This document shows, in pieces, positions 8,919-18,450 of a DNA stretch of 64,000 bases; position 1 is the first letter of the stretch; each line of letters opens with the position of its first letter. A model generated the notes under the pieces. It saw only the letters and a list, made by a program, of their open reading frames with translations. It had not been told where the DNA came from and made no database searches. The DNA is from JAGTVG01 sp963820995 (lineage in GTDB: Bacteria > Bacteroidota > Bacteroidia > Cytophagales > Cyclobacteriaceae). Position numbers and translations under genes: made by a program. The DNA lies in NCBI GenBank assembly GCA_963820995.1, contig CAWGCL010000001.1:62001-126000 (forward strand), written 5' to 3'.

Positions 8919-11540
8919 TTAAAACTCAACGCGATAGCTTACAATAGGTATCAATCCAGACATAGGATAGTCTATAATTGATTCATTTTCTGCGTCATAG
9001 ATCTGGGTCCAGGTATTAAGCCGATTAGTAACATTTTGGATATCCAATGAAAGGACATGTTCTGCTTTAGTTCTGTAAAAGTGCAGGCGAACTCCAATAT
9101 CCAATCTTAAATAATCCTTATTCTTTTCTGAATATATCTTATCCCATTCATATACTGCTTCCCCTTCTTCGATAGAAGCATCCAGATCAATTGGTGTCTG
9201 ACGCTTTCCTCCTGACCAAATCATCTTAGCATTAAGTCCTACCATTCGGTTTTCTCCCCACTTAAATTCTTTTCCACCTACAAGATTATTAATGTATTGG
9301 ATATTGTATCTTGTATCATGCCATTGCCCATCAGCCGGTTTGTATTTAGAATCAAACAGAGAGCTTGTTATCAAAAAATAATAGTTGTTGCTAAAGAATT
9401 TTTGAAGGGTAATTTCTAACCCGTAGTTCCTCCCTTTTCCAATATTGGATAGTGTATCTTCCGGCCACAATCCTCCAAATATTGGAGACCAGTATTTTTC
9501 CGGATTTGTTGGAACAGGCAGATTACTTATATACTGGAAATAAGCTTCTGTTTTAAACAGAATATTCTTTCCAATCATTTTTTCATAAGATGCTATAAAA
9601 TGATGGGCCCGTGACATTTGTAAAGTTTCATTGGGCATATATACTGAACCATCCGGCAACTCATTTTCGACAAGATAGACAGGTAAATTCTCATGTTTAC
9701 TATGTTTCCCATAACCAAAGCCCAGTTTTTGTTCGTTTGGTAATCCTACAACCAAGCCCAGCCTGGGTTCAACTGAATTGTCATTGCTCAGCGCAAAATG
9801 CGCGTAGTTCAATCCCGCGGTAAGGATTACGTTATCTGAAAACTTATATTTCGATTGTGCAAATACCTGGTATAAATTTGTTTTTCCGTCACTATTGAGG
9901 AAAGTATTCCATTCCTGGGTACTGTCACTTCTTGAGCGTGAATAGTAATTATAATTTAACTTATTAAGTTTCACACCTGTTCTGAGGCTCAGTTTGCTTG
10001 AGATTTTTCTATTATAATATGAACTTATCCGAAATGCCCTGTTCTGGAGTTCGTCAAAAAAAGTGCCATTTAATTGTCCCTCCAAATCCATTTCTTCAAA
10101 ATTTTCCGAACTATAGGAATTGGAAAGTGAAAAAACAGTTTGAACATATGATTTTTTATCTGTGAAAATTGTATGACTTATACCCGTTGCATACATCCCG
10201 GTTTTTGTATAATCGCTGTATCCATCATCAAAATATTCAACTGAGTCTGGGATATACTCCTCGTCATCAGTTGAGAGTCCGCCTATTCCCCAGATCGAAA
10301 AGGTACCGGCTTTTTTTGTTGGCAAATTTATTTTGAAAGACAGGTCCTGATAATCAGCTATGGTGTTTTCAGAAACCTGAATGCCGAAATCGTTCAATAA
10401 GGACAAAGTTGAATAACGATAATTGAAAAGAAATGAGCCCCCATACCCTTTTTTGAAAGGCCCTTCGGCAGACAGATCTATACCCAAAACACCTGCCTGA
10501 AAAGTAAATTCATTTTCCTGGTTATTACCATTTCGGAGGTTGATGTCAAATACGCCGGACAGGGCATTTCCATATTCAGCAGGGAATGCGCCAGTATAAA
10601 AATCGGAGCTACCGAGCATATTGGCGCTCAAAATACTAATGGCACCGGAAGAATATCCTTCCTCAGCAAAGTGATTAGGACTTGGAATTTCAACACCTTC
10701 CAGCCTCCACAATAACCAATTTGGCGAGTTGCCCCGGATTACGATCTCGTTGGATGCATCATCAGTGCCGGAAACACCTGCAAAGACCTGGGCCATCCTT
10801 GCCGGATCTCCAATAGTCGCAGCATATCGTTTTGTTTCCTCTGCATTAAATGCTTTAGCATTAATAATGGCCATTTCATTTACTGGTTCTCCATTCGAAC
10901 CGACGATTGTTACACCTCCCAGTGACTGAACTTGTTCCGATAATTCTATGCTAAGAACAGCCTCTTTTGCCGATCCTAATAGAATCTCCGGAACATAAGC
11001 ATCAGCATATCCCACGAATGTCACCTTAATGGTATGGCGGCCAACAGGTACGTTTTCGATGACAAAATTTCCATCGATATCTGTTGTGGAGCCAATGGCA
11101 GGATCAGTGTTCAAGATATAAACTGTTGCGAATGGCAAGGCAGCTTTAGAGTCTTTATCGTAAACCTTTCCTCGTATGGTTTGCCTTAGAATATTTGGAT
11201 CCTCTGCAGGTTTATTTGACGTTTCCTTTATCGGCTTTATAACAATGGTATCATTTACCTTTTCAAAGGTCAATCCCGTATTTTTAAGAATTGCAGTTAA
11301 GGCAACTTCAACAGTTACATCCTCCATGGATATAGATATTTTTGGCACCTGATTTATCTCTTCATCATTTACAATGAAACTGATATCTGTTTGATTTCTG
11401 ATCTCATCGATTGCCTTTTCAAGGCTGACATCATTCATCTTTAAGGTAATGGTATTTTGTGCCTGTACTGCTGTTACAAACAATAGGTTTAAAGCTATTA
11501 TAAGGCAGTATTTGGATATCAGGCTCATGCATTTTGACAT
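8919..11540 (-). CDS. TonB-dependent receptor with STN and carboxypeptidase-like regulatory domains
   Basis: I place the start at ATG 11540 (873 aa), because the Sec signal there is compact and ends in AVQAQ; ATG 11576 adds 12 residues. Domain order is signal peptide, STN (secretin/TonB short N-terminal domain, ITLKMNDVSLEKAIDEIRNQ), CarboxypepD-reg-like (RGKVYDKDSKAALPFATVYI to about residue 200), plug, and a large outer-membrane beta-barrel ending in a terminal Phe (SYRVEF). The STN domain signals to a FecR-type anti-sigma factor, and such a gene lies immediately upstream. No SusD partner follows, so this is not a classical SusCD pair. Substrate is unknown; siderophores, peptides or glycans are all possible. 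Confidence 0.92.
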   Translation of the reverse strand: MSKCMSLISKYCLIIALNLLFVTAVQAQNTITLKMNDVSLEKAIDEIRNQTDISFIVNDEEINQVPKISISMEDVTVEVALTAILKNTGLTFEKVNDTIVIKPIKETSNKPAEDPNILRQTIRGKVYDKDSKAALPFATVYILNTDPAIGSTTDIDGNFVIENVPVGRHTIKVTFVGYADAYVPEILLGSAKEAVLSIELSEQVQSLGGVTIVGSNGEPVNEMAIINAKAFNAEETKRYAATIGDPARMAQVFAGVSGTDDASNEIVIRGNSPNWLLWRLEGVEIPSPNHFAEEGYSSGAISILSANMLGSSDFYTGAFPAEYGNALSGVFDINLRNGNNQENEFTFQAGVLGIDLSAEGPFKKGYGGSFLFNYRYSTLSLLNDFGIQVSENTIADYQDLSFKINLPTKKAGTFSIWGIGGLSTDDEEYIPDSVEYFDDGYSDYTKTGMYATGISHTIFTDKKSYVQTVFSLSNSYSSENFEEMDLEGQLNGTFFDELQNRAFRISSYYNRKISSKLSLRTGVKLNKLNYNYYSRSRSDSTQEWNTFLNSDGKTNLYQVFAQSKYKFSDNVILTAGLNYAHFALSNDNSVEPRLGLVVGLPNEQKLGFGYGKHSKHENLPVYLVENELPDGSVYMPNETLQMSRAHHFIASYEKMIGKNILFKTEAYFQYISNLPVPTNPEKYWSPIFGGLWPEDTLSNIGKGRNYGLEITLQKFFSNNYYFLITSSLFDSKYKPADGQWHDTRYNIQYINNLVGGKEFKWGENRMVGLNAKMIWSGGKRQTPIDLDASIEEGEAVYEWDKIYSEKNKDYLRLDIGVRLHFYRTKAEHVLSLDIQNVTNRLNTWTQIYDAENESIIDYPMSGLIPIVSYRVEF

Positions 11541-11653
11541 GTTGTTAGTCAGATTTTTTATGCAATATATTTCCATATACTTAATATTTTAAGGATTTCA
11601 TTTTTTTTTAGAATTATTATTGATTTGAGATGCAAATGCGCATCTCGGGATAC

Positions 11654-12838
11654 TTATAGTATTACAATTGTCTGGTCTCTTATTTCAAATTTCACATCTG
11701 TGGTCATTTCAAGCATTTCAAGAATGGATGAGATGCTTTCGTCATTATTTAATCGGGCAGTGAAATGAAAGTCTTTAGCAGCGACAGTTTCAAATTTATA
11801 TTCAAAGTCATACCATCTGGCTAACCTCTTCATTACCTCATCCAGACTCGAATTTTTGAATTCAAATTTCCCATGGATCCAGGACGTAAATTGAGAAGTA
11901 TTAACCTGGGTGATCTTCATTGAAGCATCGTTTCTATGGAAAATTGCCTGGTCGTTAGGAGCAAGTACTTTCCCTCCAGAAGCCAATGCAATATCTTCAG
12001 CTGTTGTGACTTTCACTTTCCCTTCTACCAGAGTAGTTTTCACTTCAGAATCATCAGAATAAGAAGATATGTTAAAACTTGTGCCAAGCACTCGCACATC
12101 AATGTTATCACATGACACTATAAATGGTTTGCCATTATGACTTACATCAAAATAAGCTTCTCCTACTAAAAACACCTGCCTGGTACTATCCGTAAAGGAA
12201 ACAGGGTATTTAAGTGATGACCCGGCATTTAAGGTAACCATTGTTCCATCCGCAAGCTGTAATCTATATCCTCCACCCCTTGGAGTTATAAGCTCATTAT
12301 GAACAATGGGCTGATCCTCTATACTTTCTTCTTCAGTGGAATAGACAAGTGAATTCTGCTGATTAACTATCCTTGCTTCTCCTTGTTTCATTTCAACCAA
12401 AAGTTTATCCTCATCCAGCTCGTGTACTTGCCCATCAGATAATACCAAAGTAGCTTTTTGCGATCCCGGGATATAAACTTTGTCTAGACTTGATAATGGC
12501 GGAGTATTTAAATCATTTATATAGTACCATGAAATGCCGGCCAGGATTGCAAATGGAATAAGGACAGCAGCGTAGCGCAACATTGTTTTAGGAGCAAGCC
12601 AGATTGTTTTGGTTTTAAAGAGCTCATTTTCAAGTGAGGCTTTAACTTCATTTTTATTGAAGAGTTGATACACTTCAAGCTTTTTGATCAGATATTTGTT
12701 ATCTGTTGCTCTGGTATATATTTTTAGATTTTCCTCGCTTTCGTTCAGCCACTCGTCCAGTGTTTTCCTTTCCTCAGAAGTAATAGTCCCTTTGTTCTTT
12801 TTTGCTATAAGACCCGATATGTAAAATTGCTTGTTCAT
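11654..12838 (-). CDS. FecR-family anti-sigma factor with DUF4974
   Basis: Cytoplasmic N-terminal helical region (about residues 1-80), a single membrane helix at about 86-107 (LRYAAVLIPFAILAGISWYY), a FecR periplasmic domain (about 180-285, TPRGGGYRLQLADGTMVTLN), and a C-terminal DUF4974 domain (about 320-394, FKNSSLDEVMKRLARWYDFE). The protein transmits the STN signal from the TonB receptor to its ECF sigma factor across the inner membrane. It sits between the sigma gene (79 bases upstream) and the receptor gene, in the standard order for this cell-surface signalling triad. Confidence 0.93.
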   Translation of the reverse strand: MNKQFYISGLIAKKNKGTITSEERKTLDEWLNESEENLKIYTRATDNKYLIKKLEVYQLFNKNEVKASLENELFKTKTIWLAPKTMLRYAAVLIPFAILAGISWYYINDLNTPPLSSLDKVYIPGSQKATLVLSDGQVHELDEDKLLVEMKQGEARIVNQQNSLVYSTEEESIEDQPIVHNELITPRGGGYRLQLADGTMVTLNAGSSLKYPVSFTDSTRQVFLVGEAYFDVSHNGKPFIVSCDNIDVRVLGTSFNISSYSDDSEVKTTLVEGKVKVTTAEDIALASGGKVLAPNDQAIFHRNDASMKITQVNTSQFTSWIHGKFEFKNSSLDEVMKRLARWYDFEYKFETVAAKDFHFTARLNNDESISSILEMLEMTTDVKFEIRDQTIVIL

Positions 12839-12917
12839 ATTTTAATTTCCATTCAATAGTAAAACAACTAGGATTGAAAAGTGGGTGAAGTGAAAATGAA
12901 TTTTTTATAAATAAAGA

Positions 12918-13496
12918 TTACAGGCTCAATAAAATGGCTCGTAAAACAGGGTCCAAATTCACCTTTAATTTCGCATAGGCAATCTTTTTTTGAGTTTTTA
13001 CTGTATTTACAGAAATATTGAGCTCTGCGGCGATCTCATTGTTTTTTAAACCTTTAAGTGCCAGGATCATGATATTTTGTGCTGATTCAGGGAGCCTACG
13101 GATCTCTGAATAAAGCTGATTAAAAGCCTCTTCCTCTATAATATGGTTGGTAAAAAACTGTTCAGATTCCAACTCATAGATCAACGCGGATTGATGCTTT
13201 TTTAGAACAATCTGATGTTTGAGATAATTTAGGCATTTATTTCTGGCAGAGGTATAGAGAAAGGCTTTTACAGCATTTATGCTATCAAAATCTTTATTGC
13301 GCTTCCAAAACGCAATAAAAACATCTTGAATGATGTCTTCAACCTCCGATTGATCTAATATGTATTTATAACTGAATGCGCATAGTGCATTAAAAAATTC
13401 ATCAAATACTTGAGCAAAAGCCTTTTTATCTCCAGCATTTATGCGTTGAATGAACTCTTTATCCACGTAATTCTTATTAAACCAATTGTTGATCAA
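12918..13496 (-). CDS. ECF RNA polymerase sigma factor (FecI-like, Bacteroidetes type)
   Basis: The 192-residue protein has region 2 (FDEFFNALCAFSYKYILDQ, then VEDIIQDVFIAFWKR) and region 4 (LPESAQNIMILALKG, NNEIAAELNISVNTVKTQK), with no extra domains. It is the first gene of the sigma-FecR-TonB receptor-DUF2807 run on the minus strand and is expected to be held by the adjacent FecR until the receptor is occupied. The ATG at 13496 sets region 2 about 20 residues in, as usual. Confidence 0.93.
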   Translation of the reverse strand: MINNWFNKNYVDKEFIQRINAGDKKAFAQVFDEFFNALCAFSYKYILDQSEVEDIIQDVFIAFWKRNKDFDSINAVKAFLYTSARNKCLNYLKHQIVLKKHQSALIYELESEQFFTNHIIEEEAFNQLYSEIRRLPESAQNIMILALKGLKNNEIAAELNISVNTVKTQKKIAYAKLKVNLDPVLRAILLSL

Positions 13497-13771
13497 CCTT
13501 AAAATTGACTAATAATTCATAGAAAACAAAATTGAAAGTTCAATTACGTGAGTATTTTGAACCCAGAAATGCTGAATGCTAGCGTATATGCAACAATCCC
13601 GGTATACGCTCAATATTCCTTAATAAAGCAGTCCAATGGGCAGCTTTTGGATTTGAAAAAAGTCGAGCTGCATGCTTATCAGAGTTAGGAGATTACCATA
13701 TTTCGTCAGTTATTCCTTTCTGCGGATAAGTTGATAACCTGTAAATAGTAATTAACAACAACTAATTTTTT

Positions 13772-15946
13772 TTAATTCTTTACAAGTTTAGCAGAACAAA
13801 ATTCTTCGAGGTTTTCGATGTACACGGTATTCCCCTTTGCCCTGATAGCTGCGTTTCTGTTTAAAAGAGCTTCATGATTTGCAATATTGAAAGGCAAAAC
13901 AACCTCTATACCGGATACAGGTACAAGGTCACGCAAAGGACGGTGAGTTGAAGAAGATGTATTGACCAGTGACAATTGATAAACCAACGGATCTGTATCA
14001 CTTTGATTAAGATGAACGTGCACGCTGGCAGGTGCATTCGTCCTCAATATTACATGATCCTCCATAAGGACATCAATAGAGTTTACCAATAAATCCCGGT
14101 AATCCGGATGACCGATCGTATAGTTTAAACGGGCTGCTTCATTGGCAAAATATACGACCTGCCCATTGCCAAAGTTATTCGATACCATAATCGGATTAGG
14201 GCTATCCCAGTTTTCAGGAAAGGCATTTTCTGGAGGCTGATTATTAATCTTGGGTAAATACCCGGTAATGGCCATGGCCTCTGGTCCAGGATTAACCGTC
14301 AAGGTATTTCCACTGTTATGGAGCAATTCTGTCTTTTCAAATCCTCTCATGAAAGGATTTTGGGTCAATATCTTCTGATAACAATCAATTTTCGTATTTA
14401 TAATATTACCCCCATAGTTGACCCCAAACACATCAGATAATCCAAAGTCTTCCCTTTGTACACCTAACTCATCAAAAAGCGAGGTTTGAAAAGTAGCAAT
14501 CAGCTTCCCTCCTCCTGCAACCCAATCCTGTATGATACCAATATGTTCATCGCTCAGGGCAGTAACATTGGGCATGATCAATACCTTGAACTGATTCAGT
14601 TTTTCTATACTCAGTTGATTATCTGAGACAAATCCATATTGGTAATGCCCTTCTTCGAGCAACCTGAAGATACCTTTAAGCGGTAAAGAAAAATCATCAT
14701 CTCCCAACATCTGACCAGATGCCTTGGAGTAAAATATGGCAATATCCGTAACAGGTTGTATATTTTGAATTAGTTCTTGATTATCTAATATATATTTATA
14801 GGCGTCACTTGCCAGATAGGCATTGCGTCTGTCAAGTGTTTTTGCAGGGTAAGGCCCATTGAAATAGCAATTCCAGAATCCGCCTCCAGTCCCTGCCGTT
14901 TCCCACAACCAGAGCCTGGACTCCAAAGGTGGATCATAAATGTATCTGTGCTCCGTACCATTCCCACCAAACAGGATCACCGGGGGTTTATCCGGGTTCA
15001 GAGATTTCAAAAACCTGACGATAGCTGATGGATAGTATATATCCTTATAATCAATTGGGAAACTATTATTGGCTATAAAGCTAACAGTGACCAGGAAATC
15101 AAAATATTCCGCGGCACTATACAGGCTGATACCCGTATGTTTCTGCTGTTCCACACGGTACATATCAAATACCTCCGCTGAGTAGCATTTATCCTCACCA
15201 TACTTCTTGACGGTTGCCCGCATTTTTTCCAGCTGATTACTTGCTATTTTTTCATTCCATTGGTAGTACATCTCCCATTCATCCCTGGAAGCTGTTTTTA
15301 CTGGGATCTTCCTCTGGTATACTTCAAAATATAATTCCTGGCATCGATCACAATAGCAAACATCATGAAAATTCACAGCGTTATGCCAGATGCCATCTAT
15401 TTTATACTTTTCAAATAACTGGGAGATAAACGAAACAGCATGTTCATTGCGGTAATAACCGTTATAACAGGGGGCATACAATCCAGGTGTCGTGTAGTTT
15501 AATATAATGGGTTCATTCTGCTCATTCCGTGCAAACCAGTCAGGATGCAGATCATAACGCACTTTGTGCACACCTCTGAAATCGATCCTGGCGATCACTT
15601 TAATGCCGGCCTGATGGCACCCATTAACTATGTCTGCTAAAAGGTCCCTCTCCCCTATGTACGGATTCACATTCGCCATGGGAAGCGTATTCTGGAAATA
15701 ATCCACAACCCCACCTCCATTGATCACTAATACATTTGCATGTACTTCCTGCATGTATTGAACCATGCTATCAACATTATAATTAGCTGCATCGGGCTGC
15801 CTTAATACGGTTTGAAGAATACGCAATGGCTGTTGATGCCAGTATTTTTCCGAAGACTTATTAATGGATGTATTATCGCTTTCCTGACTTTGCGGCTGAC
15901 AGGCGTAGATGCATAGAATAAGAAAAATAGAATAGTATCTCAGCAT
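13772..15946 (-). CDS. GHL6-like putative glycoside hydrolase lipoprotein with beta-galactosidase trimerisation-like domain
   Basis: Lipoprotein signal (FLILCIYACQPQ). The N-terminal TIM-barrel part (about residues 40-390) has VLVINGGGVVDYFQ, GIKVIARIDFRGVH, KYKIDGIWHNAV and a Cys cluster HDVCYCDRCQ, as in the hypothetical glycosyl hydrolase 6 group and GH42-like enzymes, where such Cys residues bind zinc. The middle region (about 400-540) resembles the GATase-like trimerisation domain of beta-galactosidases (LIMPNVTALSDEHI, WVAGGGKLIATFQ). A beta-sandwich tail follows. Likely role: glycan hydrolysis in the periplasm or at the cell surface; the substrate is unknown. It follows the propeller gene by 132 bases on the same strand. 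Confidence 0.78.
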   Translation of the reverse strand: MLRYYSIFLILCIYACQPQSQESDNTSINKSSEKYWHQQPLRILQTVLRQPDAANYNVDSMVQYMQEVHANVLVINGGGVVDYFQNTLPMANVNPYIGERDLLADIVNGCHQAGIKVIARIDFRGVHKVRYDLHPDWFARNEQNEPIILNYTTPGLYAPCYNGYYRNEHAVSFISQLFEKYKIDGIWHNAVNFHDVCYCDRCQELYFEVYQRKIPVKTASRDEWEMYYQWNEKIASNQLEKMRATVKKYGEDKCYSAEVFDMYRVEQQKHTGISLYSAAEYFDFLVTVSFIANNSFPIDYKDIYYPSAIVRFLKSLNPDKPPVILFGGNGTEHRYIYDPPLESRLWLWETAGTGGGFWNCYFNGPYPAKTLDRRNAYLASDAYKYILDNQELIQNIQPVTDIAIFYSKASGQMLGDDDFSLPLKGIFRLLEEGHYQYGFVSDNQLSIEKLNQFKVLIMPNVTALSDEHIGIIQDWVAGGGKLIATFQTSLFDELGVQREDFGLSDVFGVNYGGNIINTKIDCYQKILTQNPFMRGFEKTELLHNSGNTLTVNPGPEAMAITGYLPKINNQPPENAFPENWDSPNPIMVSNNFGNGQVVYFANEAARLNYTIGHPDYRDLLVNSIDVLMEDHVILRTNAPASVHVHLNQSDTDPLVYQLSLVNTSSSTHRPLRDLVPVSGIEVVLPFNIANHEALLNRNAAIRAKGNTVYIENLEEFCSAKLVKN

Positions 15947-16078
15947 GATTAATTATGTAATGGGTATAGTATATAATTCAATGTAGGTAAATATTTAATC
16001 TGTGTCAACACTCAGACAGAGAACTCGATAAATGGATAATAACGTGCTATTTGAAAAAATTGCGTACAATCAGGTAAT

Positions 16079-17419
16079 TCAACGCATAGTACCAATCCCA
16101 TAAACGTATTCTATGCCCCGAAAGATCAGGATACCTCCTGAAATTGCAGTTGAAGACCAGAATTTATCATCCAGTTTATTTGCAGCTACTACCTTGAATT
16201 CAGGCCCTGACTGCAACACATGTGTTGTCCCGGTATCATCCAGACAAAAGACCAGATCATTGTAAGCCCATGGAGAAGCCCAGAATGACTTCGCTCCTTC
16301 CAGTTTTTCCCGTTCATAGGCATACTCACCGGTTTTGGCATTGAAACAGCTAACCGTTCCCCCGTTTCTTGCCAATCCATACAAATATCCCTTATACAAA
16401 ACGGGAGTGGCCATTGCAATTCTGGATTTAGGTTGGGTCCAGGCCACCCATTCATTGCTGCTTTGTTCTGAATGCAGTGAGATATCTCCTGATGCTCCTG
16501 CTTTTATGGCAAACAAGGTACCTCCGCCATCGCGTCTTTCTTCATTACATACATAGATCATCTCCTTATCTCCCACTGGGGATGTAATATCCCTGCCCCC
16601 CTGCATATCAATCTCCCACAGAAGTTCACCATTATCAGGATTATATGACCGGGTTTTCTTTCCACCTGTTACTAATTCGACGCGCTCATTATTCCACCAG
16701 ATGTAGGGTGTGCTCCATGTTGAGATCTCATCCCGGATTGTCCGCCATTTTTCTTCGCCAGTTTTTTTATCTAATGCCAGGACCTGTGAATTCTTTTCGT
16801 TATCAAACTGCAGGATTAACAGGTTTTTATACAAAATAGGTGAACTTGAAGTTCCCCAGTTCGATTGCATAGGATATATCCCGATGTTCTTTTCCCAAAT
16901 CTTATTGCCTTCCATATCGTAGCAAAACAGACCCCTCATCCCAAAGTAAACATACAGGTATTTACCATCTGTAACAGGGGTCTCTGAAGCATAGGTATTG
17001 TCCCTGTGTGTTACAATTCCGGGTTTCCCGAGGTAAGCTGTTTCATTCCAGATCACTTCCCCCGTCTTTTTATTCAGACAATAGATTTCGAACCTGTAAT
17101 CTTTATCCGGCTGGATTCTATTATCTGCCCCATCAGGATTTTCCTTTTCTCCTTCTTTTTCAAGGTTCTCCTTCTTGTCTTTGTAGGCAGTAGTAATAAA
17201 CACTTTTTCTTCCCACACAACAGGACTTGACCATCCCTTTCCAGGTACTTTGAACTTCCAGAGCATGTTTTTATTATCTCCCCATTCTACCGGCAAGTCG
17301 ACTTCTGTTGAAATGTTATTCCCGTCCGGTCCCAGAAACTGTGGCCAGTTGCTATTGGAAGAACATGATGCCAGGAAAAAGACGAAAATCAGGATTTTTA
17401 TATGCTTAAATTCTCTCAT
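16079..17419 (-). CDS. PQQ-type beta-propeller lipoprotein
   Basis: Lipoprotein signal (FVFFLASCSSNS), then WPQFLGPDGNNIS, a hallmark opening of a large group of outer-membrane or periplasmic PQQ-like quinoprotein-fold proteins in Bacteroidota and Planctomycetota. Repeated blade motifs are visible (NKKTGEVIWNE, DKKTGEEKWRT, NPDNGELLWEI, NAKTGEYAYE), consistent with an eight-bladed propeller. These proteins often lack a PQQ cofactor and act as scaffolds or substrate-binding proteins beside catabolic enzymes. It lies 26 bases after the cytosolic-type carbon-nitrogen hydrolase gene, so it is probably part of that transcript. Confidence 0.85.
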   Translation of the reverse strand: MREFKHIKILIFVFFLASCSSNSNWPQFLGPDGNNISTEVDLPVEWGDNKNMLWKFKVPGKGWSSPVVWEEKVFITTAYKDKKENLEKEGEKENPDGADNRIQPDKDYRFEIYCLNKKTGEVIWNETAYLGKPGIVTHRDNTYASETPVTDGKYLYVYFGMRGLFCYDMEGNKIWEKNIGIYPMQSNWGTSSSPILYKNLLILQFDNEKNSQVLALDKKTGEEKWRTIRDEISTWSTPYIWWNNERVELVTGGKKTRSYNPDNGELLWEIDMQGGRDITSPVGDKEMIYVCNEERRDGGGTLFAIKAGASGDISLHSEQSSNEWVAWTQPKSRIAMATPVLYKGYLYGLARNGGTVSCFNAKTGEYAYEREKLEGAKSFWASPWAYNDLVFCLDDTGTTHVLQSGPEFKVVAANKLDDKFWSSTAISGGILIFRGIEYVYGIGTMR

Positions 17420-17445
17420 AACAATGGAATTATTTATTAAACTTT

Positions 17446-18393
17446 TTATAATCTGTATTCATTTTGAACTATTTCATTCTTTTTAAGATGTCCTTCATAT
17501 GTGTAAATCTCATATTCTTCCAGAATCTCATGAACCTTTACATCCGTATGGCGGCTTTCAATGGTTATCCAGTTCTCCGGATGGTAAATTTCGATTTTTA
17601 CTTTATCCCTGTATTTTTCCCTGATGTCTTTCACCTTTCTTATATAGGGCCAGACATGGATTAAAACCTTTTCAAGGTTTAACGCACTGCAAACCCATCT
17701 TTCAAATTGCCCGCTGACAGCCATTTCATCCCCGGAAATATCTATGATCCTTGCCCCTTCGCCAGTACTGGAGACTATATATGCCTGGTTTATCCATGCG
17801 TGATATTTCAGCACGTTTATAAAGGGTGCCTGGGATGGGAAACAGATTATTTCGGCACCTTCCTTTTTAAGGTGATCCCAGCAATCAAACCAGTTGGCAT
17901 CATAACAGATCTGCATACCCAATTTCCCAAAATCTGTATTGAATACCGGAGGTTCCAGAGTGCCTGGCTTAAGGTTTCCATCTTCGATCTCGGAAGGAAC
18001 GAGGTGTGCCTTATGGTATACTCCTTCAATTTCTCCCTTTCTGTTAAGGAGAATGGCACTGTTATAATAATTCCCATCATTTTTTGTCACTAGTGGACAA
18101 ACAATATAGCAATTATTTTTTTTAGCTTCCTCGGCAATGATACTTGTAATAGGACCTGGTATAGTTTCATCCTCTGCAATATCTTCCGTCCGGGTATTCT
18201 CTCTAACCCATGAAGTCTGAAAGGTTTCCGGCAGGCAGATGAGATCCGGCTCAAACACATAGACATTTTCCATCCTTTCCAGCATGTCACTAATTCTTTC
18301 CTCAATGGTATCCACAGGCCAGATACCCCGCAGGTCTATTCCTGCAACAACAACTTCCCGTGGCAGCCTTCCTTCCTTATTATTGATATTCAT
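17446..18393 (-). CDS. Carbon-nitrogen hydrolase (nitrilase superfamily), no signal peptide
   Basis: The Glu-Lys-Cys triad is readable: E56 in CLPETFQTSW, K128 in VYHKAHLVP and C163 in GMQICYDANWF. The length (315 aa) fits a single-domain nitrilase-superfamily amidase. Such enzymes hydrolyse amides, carbamoyl compounds or nitriles; the substrate here is undetermined. There is no export signal, so it should act in the cytoplasm. It is a tandem paralog of the next upstream gene (57-base gap), sharing blocks such as FGK-GMQIC-DANWF and VTKNDG-YNSA. The C-terminus extends beyond the usual core with a His/Lys-rich tail. Confidence 0.9.
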   Translation of the reverse strand: MNINNKEGRLPREVVVAGIDLRGIWPVDTIEERISDMLERMENVYVFEPDLICLPETFQTSWVRENTRTEDIAEDETIPGPITSIIAEEAKKNNCYIVCPLVTKNDGNYYNSAILLNRKGEIEGVYHKAHLVPSEIEDGNLKPGTLEPPVFNTDFGKLGMQICYDANWFDCWDHLKKEGAEIICFPSQAPFINVLKYHAWINQAYIVSSTGEGARIIDISGDEMAVSGQFERWVCSALNLEKVLIHVWPYIRKVKDIREKYRDKVKIEIYHPENWITIESRHTDVKVHEILEEYEIYTYEGHLKKNEIVQNEYRL

Positions 18394-18450
18394 AAAATCA
18401 GTTTTAAAATTGCTTCAAATTGTTTCCAGGTACTTATTCCATATATGATT

